Part shown: piece by piece, positions 49,528-62,170 of the stretch
How the letters are laid out: each line of letters opens with the position of its first letter
Numbering within the stretch: the first letter of the stretch is position 1
Source of the DNA: Sindora glabra
Lineage: Eukaryota; Streptophyta; Magnoliopsida; Fabales; Fabaceae
Direction: 5' to 3'
Assembly (NCBI GenBank): GCA_020226215.1
Contig: CM035225.1
Coordinates: 14,085,868 to 14,149,867 of the forward strand
DNA: 64,000 nucleotides
Made by a program: the position numbers and the translations under genes
The notes under the pieces: generated by a model
Databases searched by the model: none
The model's input: the letters and a program-made list of their open reading frames with translations, nothing else
Told to the model about the DNA's origin: nothing

Positions 49528-49695
49528 TTAATAAAATATTTTCTCTTTAGTTAGAAAAGAAAAGGAGGAAAATGACGATATGTACAAGATGTTGTTGGAT
49601 TTGGAGCATAATGGCAATGTTGGGCTTGTCGTGCCAGCCACAATTATGGCTTTGCAAGCCATAATTATGACATCAACTGGGTAGAACCATCCCAT
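49528..49695 (-). other. Conserved small open frame, unit 2 copy (55 codons from ATG)
   Basis: The frame from the ATG at 49695 reads MGWFYPVDVIIMACKAIIVAG and continues through SNNILYISS. It is the partner of the unit 1 frame at 43250-43385 and keeps its phase across a 21-bp indel. No signal peptide or domain is recognised. Confidence 0.3.
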
Positions 49696-49786
49696 CGGCA
49701 GACTTGTCAAAGAGGACCTAAAATAATTTCATCCGTTATAATTATATTATAAGTTTATATAAATTGATTTATATGAATCAAAATTA

Positions 49787-50733
49787 GGTTTTATTTTACG
49801 TAATAAATAAATTAATTCATAATTTATTGATATAGTCAATAAATTATAAGTTAATATTTAGTAGTATTTTACGCACTAATTTATATTTTTTTCAAATTTA
49901 TTATTATTTTTTATTAATTTATAACGCATATCCTTTATAATATAAATTTAAATATTATTTTTACAAAATATAATTAATTTAATTTTAATATAATTATATC
50001 TTAATTTTAAACTATAAATATATAAAAATATGTATATAAATAAATATGTAATGTTATAAAATATAATTATATAATTATAATTATAAGAAACTATAATTTT
50101 TTTATAAATAATAAAATACAATTTATGTACATAAATAAATATACAAATTCAAAAAATATAATTAACTAAATATTAGATATTATATTTTTATTTATGAACA
50201 TATTAATTATATTAATATAATTTAATATTTAGATAAATATAAATTACTTTAATTATATATATTTTTATTAATATATTTTTTTCATTATTTTGTAATTTGA
50301 ATTAATTTAATAGCTAATTTTATAAAATATTTTTTAAACAATTAATTAACATATTAACTATTAACAAAGGTGTCAAATGAGTTAATGACTCACGATTCGA
50401 TCCATACCTATCATAAGTTTTGATAAATCTAAATTTTTAAAATTGAATTCATTTTTAAATGTGAGTAATACGAGTTAATCCATTGTGGATTTGAACATCT
50501 AATCTATCATGAATTGACTTATATTTGTCAAACTTGTAAACTCACATTTAAAATTTACAACTAACCCGGTATGTTACAAGTTTTGGCGGGTTTGAATATC
50601 TTAAAATTGGATTCATTTTAAATACAAGTAATACGGACTTGATACTTATCCATACAGGCAAGAAATTGGCTCCTTTGATAGGTTTAACTACTAATTACTA
50701 ATAATTTATTAATTATTGGCCCAAAATGGAGTG
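49787..50733. mobile_element. 947-bp insertion in unit 2, TTA-flanked
   Basis: Unit 1 is continuous here (GAATCGAAATTAAAAAAGAC, about 43452) while unit 2 reads AATCAAAATTA then GGTTTTATTTTACG..., returning at ..AAAATGGAGTG TTA AAAAAGATTG. TTA at 49784-49786 and 50734-50736 fits a 3-bp target duplication. I see no clear terminal inverted repeat, so the class is open. Part of the insert (50390-50690) resembles a dispersed AT-rich repeat also seen at 44340-44800 and 51640-51900. Confidence 0.75.
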
Positions 50734-51123
50734 TTAAAAAAGATTGATTCATAATTAAAATTTATAAACTAACTAATTAAATTATATACATAAATTGAAT
50801 TAAATTATTTAAAATTTAATTTATTTAATAATTTTATATAAATTGATTTATAGGAATCAAAATCCGTATAGAGTAATTTAATTTGTTTTAAACTCTGTTT
50901 CTTCTTTGCGATTGACACATTGAAATCACAATTTTAAAATCCAGCGGAAATTTTTTCATATGGAATTGTTTTTCTTTTTGCGAGTGTAAAGGAAAAAAAA
51001 ATTACTTACGCAATGTAATTAATTTTCAATAGATTTATTTTATGAATGTAGGCTCTAAGATTATATGCAAAACTCGCCACTATTGAGTATTGACAAAGTC
51101 AGAATTTTAAGCCAATTTTTTTG

Positions 51124-51336
51124 TTAATATTTATTTAACAAGAAAAGAGTTTTTTTTTTTTTTTTAATTTTTAGCTGAGCAGGGCTACCTCTAAGTTTTG
51201 GTGAATGGAAACGGACACATTTGAAACGCTGGTTCACTCTTCCAATATGTGCCTTGTAAACTGCAATTACCGGACCTCCCTCTCTTTCTTTTAACGTACA
51301 AAATTTAACGTACCAATATCGATCAGACGTTACCAA
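51124..51336 (-). other. Conserved small open frame, unit 2 copy (70 codons)
   Basis: This is the partner of 43887-44087. It shares RYWYVKF, EGGPVIAVYK and a lysine-rich end. Both lie at the same place in the duplicated block. No known family is recognised. Confidence 0.3.
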
Positions 51337-51950
51337 AAAATATATTAATTTTAGATAATTTTATTTGTCGAAAAGTGAAATTTCTTTTTTTTTATGAAAG
51401 AATTTTTTTTAATATTTTAAGTCTCGAAATTAGTATCTTATTCAACTTCTATCTTATTAAAAAAGAAAAAAATAAACATGCACTGCTTCTTGCATAATCC
51501 AAAATTTTAATTTTTACCTCTTAAATTCTCAATTTTTTTTATTAAGGATATCAAATGAGTTATGCAATACTTCTCATGTAATCCAAAAGGCCTCCTAAAT
51601 TCTCAACTTTTTATTAAGGATGTTAAATGGATCATGATCCATGAGTTAATCTATATTGATTATAATAGAATTTGACTAGTTTGAACCTTGAATTTATTTT
51701 TAAATGTAGATAATATCAATTGATTTGTTATGGACTCCATTGATTTTATCCGCCAAATCTATATACGTACAGTTAAAACTCATAAATAAATTTGGTTTAT
51801 CACAAATTTTAATAAATTTAAATCCTCTAAAATTAAATTCATTTTATATATGAATAATTTAAATGATTTCATTATGGATTTAGCCTGTCACAAATTGATG
51901 TGTATAAATCAACCATTTGACAACTCTACTCTTTATATCTAAACAAAAGG

Positions 51951-54831
51951 GGCAGGACTTCCATCCCCCACCTTCTGTCCGGGGTTTATTAATCCTGGTC
52001 AAAATTTTCAAAATTTACTGACAGATGGCAATAGAATGTACGAATGTCTTTCTTGTTACAGTTTAGTCCCCCAATAAATTATAATTTCTCCGAGAGGCAA
52101 GGTAGAGGCAGTTAATAAATGTTGCAAGTACGCGAGCAGAAAACCCATGTACCAGCTCAATCTGCAAAACACGTGGGATGCCACCTTCTCTCTGACTAAT
52201 ATTCCTACACGTGTCGCTTCTTACTTTATTTGCATTTTCATTTTTTCCGCCTAAATAGAAGCTTTTGCTTCATTTTTTCCTCTTTGCATATATTTTTCTT
52301 ATCTTTTAAACTCTTACACAGAAGATTTTTATTTATTATATTACATTATATAGATTATTTCTTTTTGTTAAGTTTTATTGCAAGTTTTTTATATTAACTA
52401 ATATTTTTAAAACTTAGATGTTAATATAATATATTATGTTTTATTATATATTTTTAAATAAGTTAAATTTTTAATACAGAAAATATTAACTAGACATTAT
52501 ATTGTATAAAAATTAAAATCATAAAATATTTATTTAAATTTTATTAGAACTTTTTATATTAATTTTTAAGTATTATATTTCAAATTAAATATATATATTT
52601 AAGACTTTATAATTGATGTATTATTTCCTTTTCTTTTATATATTTTATTGCATTTTTTTATTAACTCCTATTATTTATACTTCAAATGTCAATATTACTG
52701 AATAATATACATATAATGATATTATTTTACTTTTCATTGCAAAAATAGTTTTAATGAGTTAAATATTTATTTTAATTAAATTACTTAATTATATATTATA
52801 TTTTTAACTTTTATATTACTTTACAACTCACTCATTATTTCTTTCCTTTTTATTTACTCAATTACTTATGTTTTTACAATTTAATAAAAACTTTATAAAT
52901 TAAATCAACTTTATTTATTTAAACTTTGTCAATATTTTCTTGACATCATTTTCAATTTCTATAATATTAAATAAAATTTTATTATTATTTTTTTAAATTC
53001 GATCATACGAAAATTAACTCCACCGTAAATTTTTATAAATTCTTTTTTATTATATATATACATGTATTTTTTTTAATCTAATTCAATCATATTCATGCAT
53101 ATAACAAATTCAATTAATTACTTATTTTATGTTTACACAAATTATATTAATTATAAGTAGGTTGACTTAATAAACTTACAAATTGAACTTACTCAAAAGT
53201 AAATTTAATATCTTTTTATTTACCAAAAATATTATATGTAACGAAACCAAAATTTGAAATTGATCTTGAATCTTTTGTATCTATTAAAATGAGTTTCATA
53301 AATTCGTATCATTATCTAAATTTTTTTCATAGTCATTGATTTGCATTTAAAACTCAATATCAAACACCATTTTCATTAATATAGCATCACCATTAATCTA
53401 AATAAGCATCTCTATTATTTTTTATCAATAATATTATATGCATTGGAAATGGGATCTAAAGTTATATGCACTAAAACATTTGAAACTCAATTTTAAACTC
53501 AATTTTTAGCACTTATAATATTTCTATATTTTAATTTCTTAGTTTTGTTTCCTTACCTTGGTTTAAATTTCCTTTATTTGCTAAAAAAAATAGACATTTT
53601 TATTAGCATTGCCCGATTACTTAGTTAAATAGGTTATAGACTAGATTAGGCAAAAGGTGACATTTGGCCTATTTTCATCCATCTTCTTTTTTATAATATT
53701 TTTTACAATATTTATAAGTTGATTAATTTATTAATTAATTTTCAAAAACATTTACTTGACTATTTCAAAAATTTGTTATCCTAGGAAATGATAACAAAAC
53801 TTTAAAGGATTATACCAATATTTTTAGTGGTGTAATGATATTTAATATTATTTTAAAATTTTCATTATTCTCTTATCATCAATTCAGGTCCTTAATTTTC
53901 TTTCAATTGATATAAGATTTTTAAAAGGTTATGATTGTAAAATTTTAAAATTATGATTAATTCATCACCATATACAAGAGTGAACACAAGTCACCAATAG
54001 TTTTAAATTTGAATTACTATTGGTGCAAAATAGTTTTAAACTATCATCCATTTTAGTATTGCCATGCCAATTAAAAATAAAAATTTTTACTATTGTTAAA
54101 AAATCTTAGTAACTTAAGTTTTTTAATAATGTAATTTTTTCTTATTCACTAACAGTGTAAAATGTTTTACACTAATAATAAATATGACTTAAACTCTTTG
54201 ATGACAATTAAGAGGCCACATTCAAATTTTTGAAATTTCAAAATTTAGTATAAAAAATAAAAAAAGTCCAACAATGAAATATTTTCATAGTTTTTGAGCA
54301 ACACTTACAATTTAGTTAAATAGTTAATATTTTTCAATAACTATATTGTAAGTGATTTTTATTTAATAACAAATACTTGTGCGTATTATCACAATAGGAT
54401 AATTGCACATATTAAATATTTCAAATATGAAGCATTTGTAGCATTAAAATAACTGTGTAATTTATTAAAATTTATTCATGGATGGACATATTTAAAATGT
54501 TTATCGATAGTATAAATAATAATCAATTGTTAGTGTTTTAAATTATTCCCTTTTAATACTTTTTAATGTTTTTGTTTTCTTATTTTGTCAAAAAAAATCT
54601 ATTTATTTTAACCTTATTTGTCGACTTCCAGCTTTAGGGCCATCTTCAATATGCCTTTTTATAAGGCTCTCATTTGCAAACTGAGCTAACTGGTATGTGA
54701 TCTTTGCATCCGGCAACCGTCAGCTTGTTGGTCTCCCCCCTCATTTAAGTCTACGTGACTTGTGGCCTTTGTGGCGCCATGTGTCCGGGGTTTATTAACC
54801 CCGAATCCATCTGGGGGATGGAAGTCCCGCC
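51951..54831. mobile_element. 2881-bp non-autonomous TIR element of uncertain superfamily
   Basis: The left end reads GGCAGGACTTCCATCCCCCA and the reverse complement of the right end reads GGCGGGACTTCCATCCCCCA, one mismatch in 20. Just inside, TCCGGGGTTTATTAA lies near the left end and CGGGGTTTATTAACCCCG, itself palindromic, near the right. Unit 1 has no insertion at this place (AAACAGAAGCATAGTAAAAG, about 44838). By that comparison the target duplication is only about 2-3 bp (AAG/GAG). There is no transposase frame; the inside is almost pure AT except for a 52080-52270 stretch with two CACGTG motifs (52170-52175, 52208-52213) and the last 150 bp. Confidence 0.85.
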
Positions 54832-55632
54832 GAGCATAGCAAAAGGAAAAAGGGTCCATCATAATTTTAGTTTTCTACCAACATCTGTTTGGATGACATG
54901 AAAATTGAAAAGTGGATTTAGAGTGGCAGACATGACTGAGAACATAGCAAATCATGAGAAAAGTAATGCTAACGTCATACGAAAGTTTGCTTCTGTTACC
55001 CCACGTCCCCTGTTGCCTTGTTTAAGGTTTGCTTCCCCTTCTTAATTAACCACAAATTACTATGCCTGTATTGAGAACTATCAAAGCTTTCATTACTCTA
55101 AAACTTCAATTAATTTTATGTTCTGTTTGAAGATGATAGAGAAAAAGAAATAGAAGAAGAGAGGACTATATTAAAATTTGGAAAAAAAATTATTTATTGA
55201 TGAGATTTAATGTAATTATATTTATATTTTTTCTATCAATCTTAACAAAATATTTTATCAATCTTAAAAAATATGTATTAAACTTTCCTTTACGTGCATA
55301 CTCATCTTATTTTTCTTATATTTTAAACACACATGCACCCTCTGCTTGTTAAAAAAAAAGTAGATGTATATTTCTGATTAAAGTCAAATGAGTATGAATA
55401 TAATTAAATTAAACTTTAAAACATAAATTATATTTACTTTTCCTGAGATTCAATTTACTTATACTTACACTCTTGCTATTTTTAAAAACATACATTCACG
55501 TTTCTCATTTTTTAAAAGTAGGAGAATTGAGTGTATATTTAAAATAAAAAAAAAGAAAGGTATTAATATATATTTGTGAAAATAGAAAGTGTGCAAGTAT
55601 AATTAAGTTAAATTTTATAGGAAATAAGTGTA

Positions 55633-56262
55633 ATTTATCTTAAATTTTAACACTGGTAAGGGTGGTTTACCCTCAAACTTACTTATAGGATTAACAAATC
55701 ATTAAGAATTTAATCACTTTTGTTTGTTAGGACATTTTCTTAAATAAAAACCTATTGAAGTTCATAAGATGAACAAAACATTGACCAATTATCGGAATAA
55801 ACAGTAATAGAGTTTCAGAATAGTGATATATAACATGGTTTTTACTTTCTGATTAAAAAAACTCTGATGTTATGATACATGCTTATTTAATATTCCAAAC
55901 AAAAAAAAAAGCTTTGAGGAAAAGAAATAATGATTTTTCTTTCAACTCAACAAGAATTTACTAGTTATACGTCGTTCTCATTATCATTTTTGCCTTCCAT
56001 AGTTTTGGAAAAATACAGTTCCTTTTTATCTTTGCTTTTTCTAGCCATCTAAATCATGCCAGCTAGAAATTTTTTTAAACAGGACTTTGCTATTGTTTTA
56101 GGCAATATATATATACATATTTAAAAGAAGAGTGTATGCTACATTTTTAATATAATGATATACCGATATATTATCAAATTGAATTGTATATTAATTTAAT
56201 AATTTATTAAAACATATCATATGATATCATATTTAATGATTAAATTTAATAATATATGTATA
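55633..56262. mobile_element. Insertion of about 0.6 kb in unit 2
   Basis: Unit 1 reads AGGAAATAAGTGTAGGATAC straight into TATAAAACTCTGAGATATGTGC near 45650-45700. Unit 2 has AGGAAATAAGTGTA, then about 630 bp, then GTAAAACTCTGACATATATG. The insert contains ACACTGGTAAGGGTGGTTTA near its left end. The ends are approximate and no inverted repeat is evident. Confidence 0.65.
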
Positions 56263-57503
56263 ATAGAATTTTTTGTGTGTAAAACTCTGACATATATGCT
56301 GTTGAACACTAAAAATCTATTTAAAGGCACGGAGAAAGCTCTATATAACTAAGTTTTCATTCATTTCTAAAAAATAAAAAAAGAAATTAAAAGGGATAAT
56401 TATGTCAGAAATATCTATTTTTGAGAAGCAATGATGGAACTAAGGCATGTAGCAAATGGAAATAGTGCGGCTGATGAGACCAAGTGGCTTCAATTCTAAG
56501 TTATACATCAATCATCAAATCGACAAACTTTCTATGTTCCATCTGCATCTTCATCTACAGCCACAACCTTTTCATATCAATTTTATAACTTTTGGAAAGC
56601 TGCAATAATTATAAATTTCAGCTATTTGTGCTCACTGCTCAGCTCTAATACCCTCAATTTCACGCACTCACCTCTCGTAATCATGTGTGCATGTCAATGT
56701 TACAAACCCTTTTTCTCATTAATTTTTGGAGAAGAAAAGCTATTTGTTATTTTTACGAAAGAATTTTTAGATTGATGTTATATATTAAGTGACTTTTTTA
56801 CGGGAAATTCTAGATATACATTATATTATACTAAGTTAATTATAAATTAATATTTTTATAGTATTAAAAGTGATTAAATTACTAAATACATATATATAAT
56901 TTTGAAACTAAACTCATGATATAAATTAAGGCAAAGCCTATCAATCAATTAATAATATATGCATCAATTTACAATTAATAATATGTGAGTGTAAAGTGTA
57001 TTAATTTAAACATATTATTTTTACATAAAAATAAAAATAGTAAATTATAACTTTTAAATCTTACATTAATTATTAGAATTAGAATGCAACTTAGTTAGAT
57101 AATCATTTTAAAAACTCATATAACTTTATGTATCCAAATCATCAACAAAATAATCATGATAAATATGTAGAAAAGGATGTTATGACCTTAATTCAATCAC
57201 GATGGTATGAAACTTGTTTCTTGATTTTCACTAATTTAATTTAATTTAACCTTTGTATTCTTAATTAATTAGTGGATACTTACATGGCAAGAAAGATGAT
57301 GATTGAGAAAGAAAATATTTCATTTAAGTATCAATAAATGAGTTTACTAAAAGATAAAAAAGTTAAATTTGCTTATAGTCATCCCAATATGAGGATAAGT
57401 TAGTTTAATTAACTTATGAGTAATTTAGTTCATATACTTCCTTCACCTAAGCCTACCAATAGAATAAGGCTTAAAAATATATTCTAAGTTCAAATATCTT
57501 TTG

Positions 57504-59415
57504 CTACCATACAACCAAAATAATAAGCTTCTATATGCTCTAGCTTTAAAGCAGTAAAGATGGAGGCTTAACCTGAGAATCTACAAAATAAATCATGAAT
57601 AAGTGAGTTTAGAATTTAGTTAGTGAATACTCCATTAAAACAAGTAATATAACACAATGAGTTACCAATTAGATCATCCTCCTATAAGGCTTATCGTACA
57701 ATCAATCACATTAGCAATTTAATTGCAATAGCCCCCAAAAGGCTCAAATATAATCATTCCATAGTTCATACAGAAGTTTTTAGAAAAGGTATGTCTTAAG
57801 GCAATATCACCTCTCCAACAATAAGTAGAAGTAACTATATAAATTCATCATATAACTCTTAGGCTAACCTTATATTTTACTTAACTTTTCCATTCTTTTT
57901 TCTCTTAAACCAATTTTATACCCTCCTCACCTTTTATTAGGAATTAATCATTTGGTGTTCGGATTACCTCTTTTCACATTTTGCATTTCACAATATACTT
58001 AAAGCATTCCATTCTCATAATAAAGTACTATGCCTCCATGCATTACCGCATATCACATTTCATTACACAATTGTATATACAAGGTTAATTGTATCATTTA
58101 CCATATGTCACATTGGGTTTAAGTCTCATTTCATTCCATAAGTCATATAATAATTCCATTCTCAACATAATTCATGATATAATAGCCATAATTATGCTTA
58201 TAAGAGGTAAAAATCCTTATTAATGCATTCATACGTCAATTTTAAGGCTACCATGTATTAAAAGATCAATTTTGATTAGTTATAATGTCAAAACATGAAA
58301 CAAAGTAGGGTGAATTGATTCTGGATATGATTTGGGATGAAAATTTTGATTCTAGAAAAGAAAAATTAATTTTACAATGGATTTGGAATAAAATTTTTGC
58401 TTTTGGAAGAAAAGAATCGATTCTAGAATTAATTCATGAATGAATCGCATACTTGGAAATGAGAGAATCGATTATGGAATTGATTCACATGTCCATTTCC
58501 CTTCTAGACAATGAGAATTGGTTCTATATTCGATTTGCATATGAATATTTGCATTTTTGTGAAATTTTACTAATTACCCATCATTAAATTTTCTCTGAAC
58601 TCATTTATCATCTACCAAGTCATCATTCATTCATAAATACATATAAGTAACAATCCATATAGGCTTTCTATAACATTACATTCATTCCAAACTTTTTAAG
58701 TCATCATGTTTCAAAAAAAAATCACATAAAATTCCATACATAAGCAAACCATCACATTTGCAACAAAATTGGAAGATTTAAATTAGATTATTCACTCACC
58801 TAATATGGAGAAGGATGTTAGAAAATTAAAATTGAAATTCCTAAAGTCTAATCATATCAAGTTCAAGAAATCCTTGATTAGGGTTCCATTTTCACTTTAA
58901 AGTAAAAAATGGTTTCATTTCTCACCATCAACTCTAAAAAGGTAGATAGGGATTTTTGCATTGTTGATATTCTTACCTTAGTTGGTTAACAAATTTGGAA
59001 AAGAAAAAAAAAAAAACTTACACTTTCTTACTTGATTTGGTCAAAATATGAGGAGAAGAGAAGAGAGAAAGTGGAGTTGAAGAGTTTTTGGAATGAAATT
59101 GGAGAAATAAGAGGGGAAAAGATGAAAAGTGTAAAAAAAAAAAAGGAATAGTAATGGGGGCACTATTGAAAATATTATTTAAATCTCTTTTATATTCATA
59201 TACTCGTCCATAATAATTTAGAATTTTATACTTTATGATTCTAGTAAACTTTCCTCACTCAATTCTCATAAAATTCACTTTTTCATATTACTAAAATATT
59301 AATTTTTATTTTGTTTCACAATTCATGCATAAAATTTTTAATTTAACTAATCATGTTGATTATTCCTTTCGATTAATAAATTTTAAAATATTTATATTTT
59401 AAAGAAGGTGTAACA
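57504..59415 (-). mobile_element. Possible solo or truncated LTR of a retrotransposon
   Basis: Read on the minus strand, the segment begins at 59415 with TGTTACACC, a frequent LTR start. It passes through a CTTTCTCTCTTCTCTTCTCC leader-like stretch and ends near 57505 in a CA-type end (GTATGGTAGCA). The composition is more even than the surrounding DNA and there are no gag or pol frames. The 5-bp flanks (TAAAA and TCTTT) do not match, so a truncation or a wrong border is likely. I cannot assign it to Ty1 or Ty3. Confidence 0.35.
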
Positions 59416-61740
59416 TAAAAACACTCACCATTGTGAAACTATATCTTAAGGCTTGGTTTTGGATAGAATTTCTTTGAGGAAAAGGATGAGGGTGACACTC
59501 AACCACCGGAAGCATACTTTTTGGTGCAATTATTTTTCTTGGCTTGCTTAATTTGGGGCAATTTGGTGATAATTATTGGGTGAAAGGGAAGCAAATAAGG
59601 CCCCATGTGAGGGTTGAGAGAGTTCAACTGGCTGTTTCCGACTAACATTTTCATTGTCTTTTTGAGTTTCCATAACCAACTATCCAAAAGCATCTTCTTT
59701 ATTGATAGTAACCGGCTGCTTAATCTCATTTGTTACGACTTTCTTAATTCTCAATTAATTTGCTTCACTATCGTTAGATTCTTCTATCCATCCTTATTTA
59801 ACACAATAATTATGTAGATTTCTTCCCTGTTTAATATGTATAATCTAATCTCTTTTGTTATTTATTATTGGCGACGATATTCTATTAGTATCTCTATCAA
59901 TTAAGAAATATATAAAAAAAATTTAAATTTAATTTATTATCAATATAAATTATTTTTATATTAATATTTATCTGTATATTATCATATTAATAAAAAATAT
60001 TAAATTATATTTACTATTAATAAAAATTATATTTTTAATGATCAATGTATTATGTTCTTGTCTAATCAGAATATAAAAAATTTTACATTAATAACAAATT
60101 AAATTTAAATTCTATGAATAAAATAGCGAAAGTTTAAATTCCTTTTTTACCAATTTTTCCTTCTTTCGTTTAAACGCTATCTCTTACTAATGTCTGGATA
60201 AAAAAAAAACATAAATTCATTTTAGTCTAAACCAAGATATGCTCTCAATTTTCTTGAGAAAAGAAAAAAGAAAAATAATTTTATTCTCTCTCTTTCATTC
60301 TCTCTATATTCTCTTCTTCTTCTTCTTCTTCTTTTTAATTCATTGATGTTGAATGATAATATTATATATTTATTTACTTTTATTGATAAATTATTATTCT
60401 CTATATTTAAAACATTATTACTCGGTCAGATTTTAGTAATTGTCCATATCAATGAATTTAAGTACGTAACGTTAAATATTTCATTCTTTTTCTAATATTA
60501 GGAGGGTTTATCGCATATCCAACAATAAGAAATTTTAATAAGCTATTTTTATTTTTATGAATATTAGTTTGCATATTAAAACCCAGATACCACTTTCGCT
60601 TGATGAAGATAGTATTAAACTATAAAATTAATCAACCTTGAAACTTTTTTTTTGGGGCTACGAGAGACTTGGAAGTTAGGTTGCCTCTGTTCCCACCGAA
60701 AAGTTTTTTTTTTTAAATTAGTTATAAAATATTAAAATATTAAAATATTTTATTTATTTAATATTAAATATAAATAATTTAAAAATTATTGTCTTTTATT
60801 ATTATATTTTTAAATATTATTTTTTAACTGTCAATATAAAGTAGTATGTTCTCCTCTCATTAATATGTACATTCAAATAATATTTTTTTACTAAAAATAT
60901 ATTTTGACAAAAGAAGCAAAATTTTATTCTTTTTTACATAATTATGAATACAATTTTGCTATTTTACAATTTGGAATAAGAAAAATGCTGCCTACCCTTT
61001 AATAAACAATTGAGGACAAGATTGGATGCGAATGAATATAACAAAGTGAAAATCATGATTGTGTTTGGATATATATTTATTTTTATATTTTTTAAAATTA
61101 TTTTTAACAATTATTTTTTAATTAAAGAAAAACCAAAAATAGAGAGTGATTAATCTTATAAATAAAAAATATTTTATTTAATTGTAAAATTGATATTAAC
61201 ATAAGTTTAAAAAATAATTTTTTTATTTTTTATTTTAAGTTATACATTTAGAAAAAAACATTTAAAAATAAATTCTAAAAATAGATTATTAAATAGATCC
61301 TTTTATTTTAAAAAATAAAAAAAATGTTTTTATAAACAGAAAATAAACAGGCTCAATATTATTATTATAAGATGGATGCATCAATCTTTCCGCTCAAATA
61401 AAACGTTGAATTTACGTATTATAATCCAACCAAACCTTAACTCTTTCAGCCCAAATGTCACTGCATGAAGAAAAGCCAAATCACTATTCAATTTTCTCGT
61501 CTGGCTTTAACCGTGTTTAGCAGTTTTTCTAGAAAGAACTCGATGCCCTGGATTGAAAAGCATGTATTCATTATTTTGCCCTCTCATTACCATCCAAAAA
61601 GACCCAAATTAACAAATCAAAAAGAACAATGATAATAATAATATATATATTTATATATTCCTCGTTCTTCAAGAACTTTTTCATAAAGTTAATCTCTCAA
61701 ACTGAGTTCTCATTGGATCTTTCCTTTGTTTCTCACGCAA
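59416..61740. other. AT-rich intergenic region
   Basis: No gene is recognised. Short frames at 59499-59729 (minus) and 59614-59817 (plus) overlap each other and match nothing I know. A CTT-repeat tract is at about 60311-60333. A mildly GC-richer patch at 61430-61560 has no open frame of note. Confidence 0.6.
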
Positions 61741-62170
61741 AAAAATAGAATTGATTTCTATTTCATTTTAGTAAAAATAATTTTATTTTAGTTTTAAATA
61801 AATTTTTTATTTAAGATAAATTATATAAAATATGATTTGATTTTACTTCATATTTAAAATTTTATTAAAATTTATAAAATTCATTTTAAATATTTATATT
61901 TATAATATTATCCTTAAAAATGAGAGAAATAAAAAATTTAAAGAAAGAGAAATAATTATTAATAACTTGAAAAATTAAAAATAAAATTATTTAATAAAAA
62001 TATTACATTTAAAATGAAATAAATTCTTATAAAATTTAATTCAATTTTATAAGATTTCAAAATGGCAATAATATAAATAAAATAAGATTTTAAAATAAAA
62101 TTTAAAAAATTTAAACCTAAATATAATTTTTTAATAAAATTTATTTTAAAATAAAATAAATTTTAATTTT
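61741..62170. mobile_element. AT-rich MITE-like element
   Basis: TTGATTTCTATTTCATTTTA at the left is answered by inverted TAAAATAAAATAAATTTTAA at the right, and the inner AAATATTTATATTTATAATATTATCCTTAAAAATGAGAG word is shared with the insert at 23760-24050. This makes it another member of that dispersed family. The borders are approximate. Confidence 0.55.

Larger units (their letters stand above)
47064..57503. repeat. Unit 2 of the tandem segmental duplication, enlarged by insertions
   Basis: This is collinear with unit 1, and its left edge adjoins the right edge of unit 1. Removing the 947-bp, 2881-bp and roughly 0.6-kb insertions leaves about 6.0 kb, close to unit 1 without its own two insertions. 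The right edge is where both units read AAGTTCAAATATCTT; beyond it the sequences differ. It also has a private TA/GA microsatellite at 48882-48939. Confidence 0.92.
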
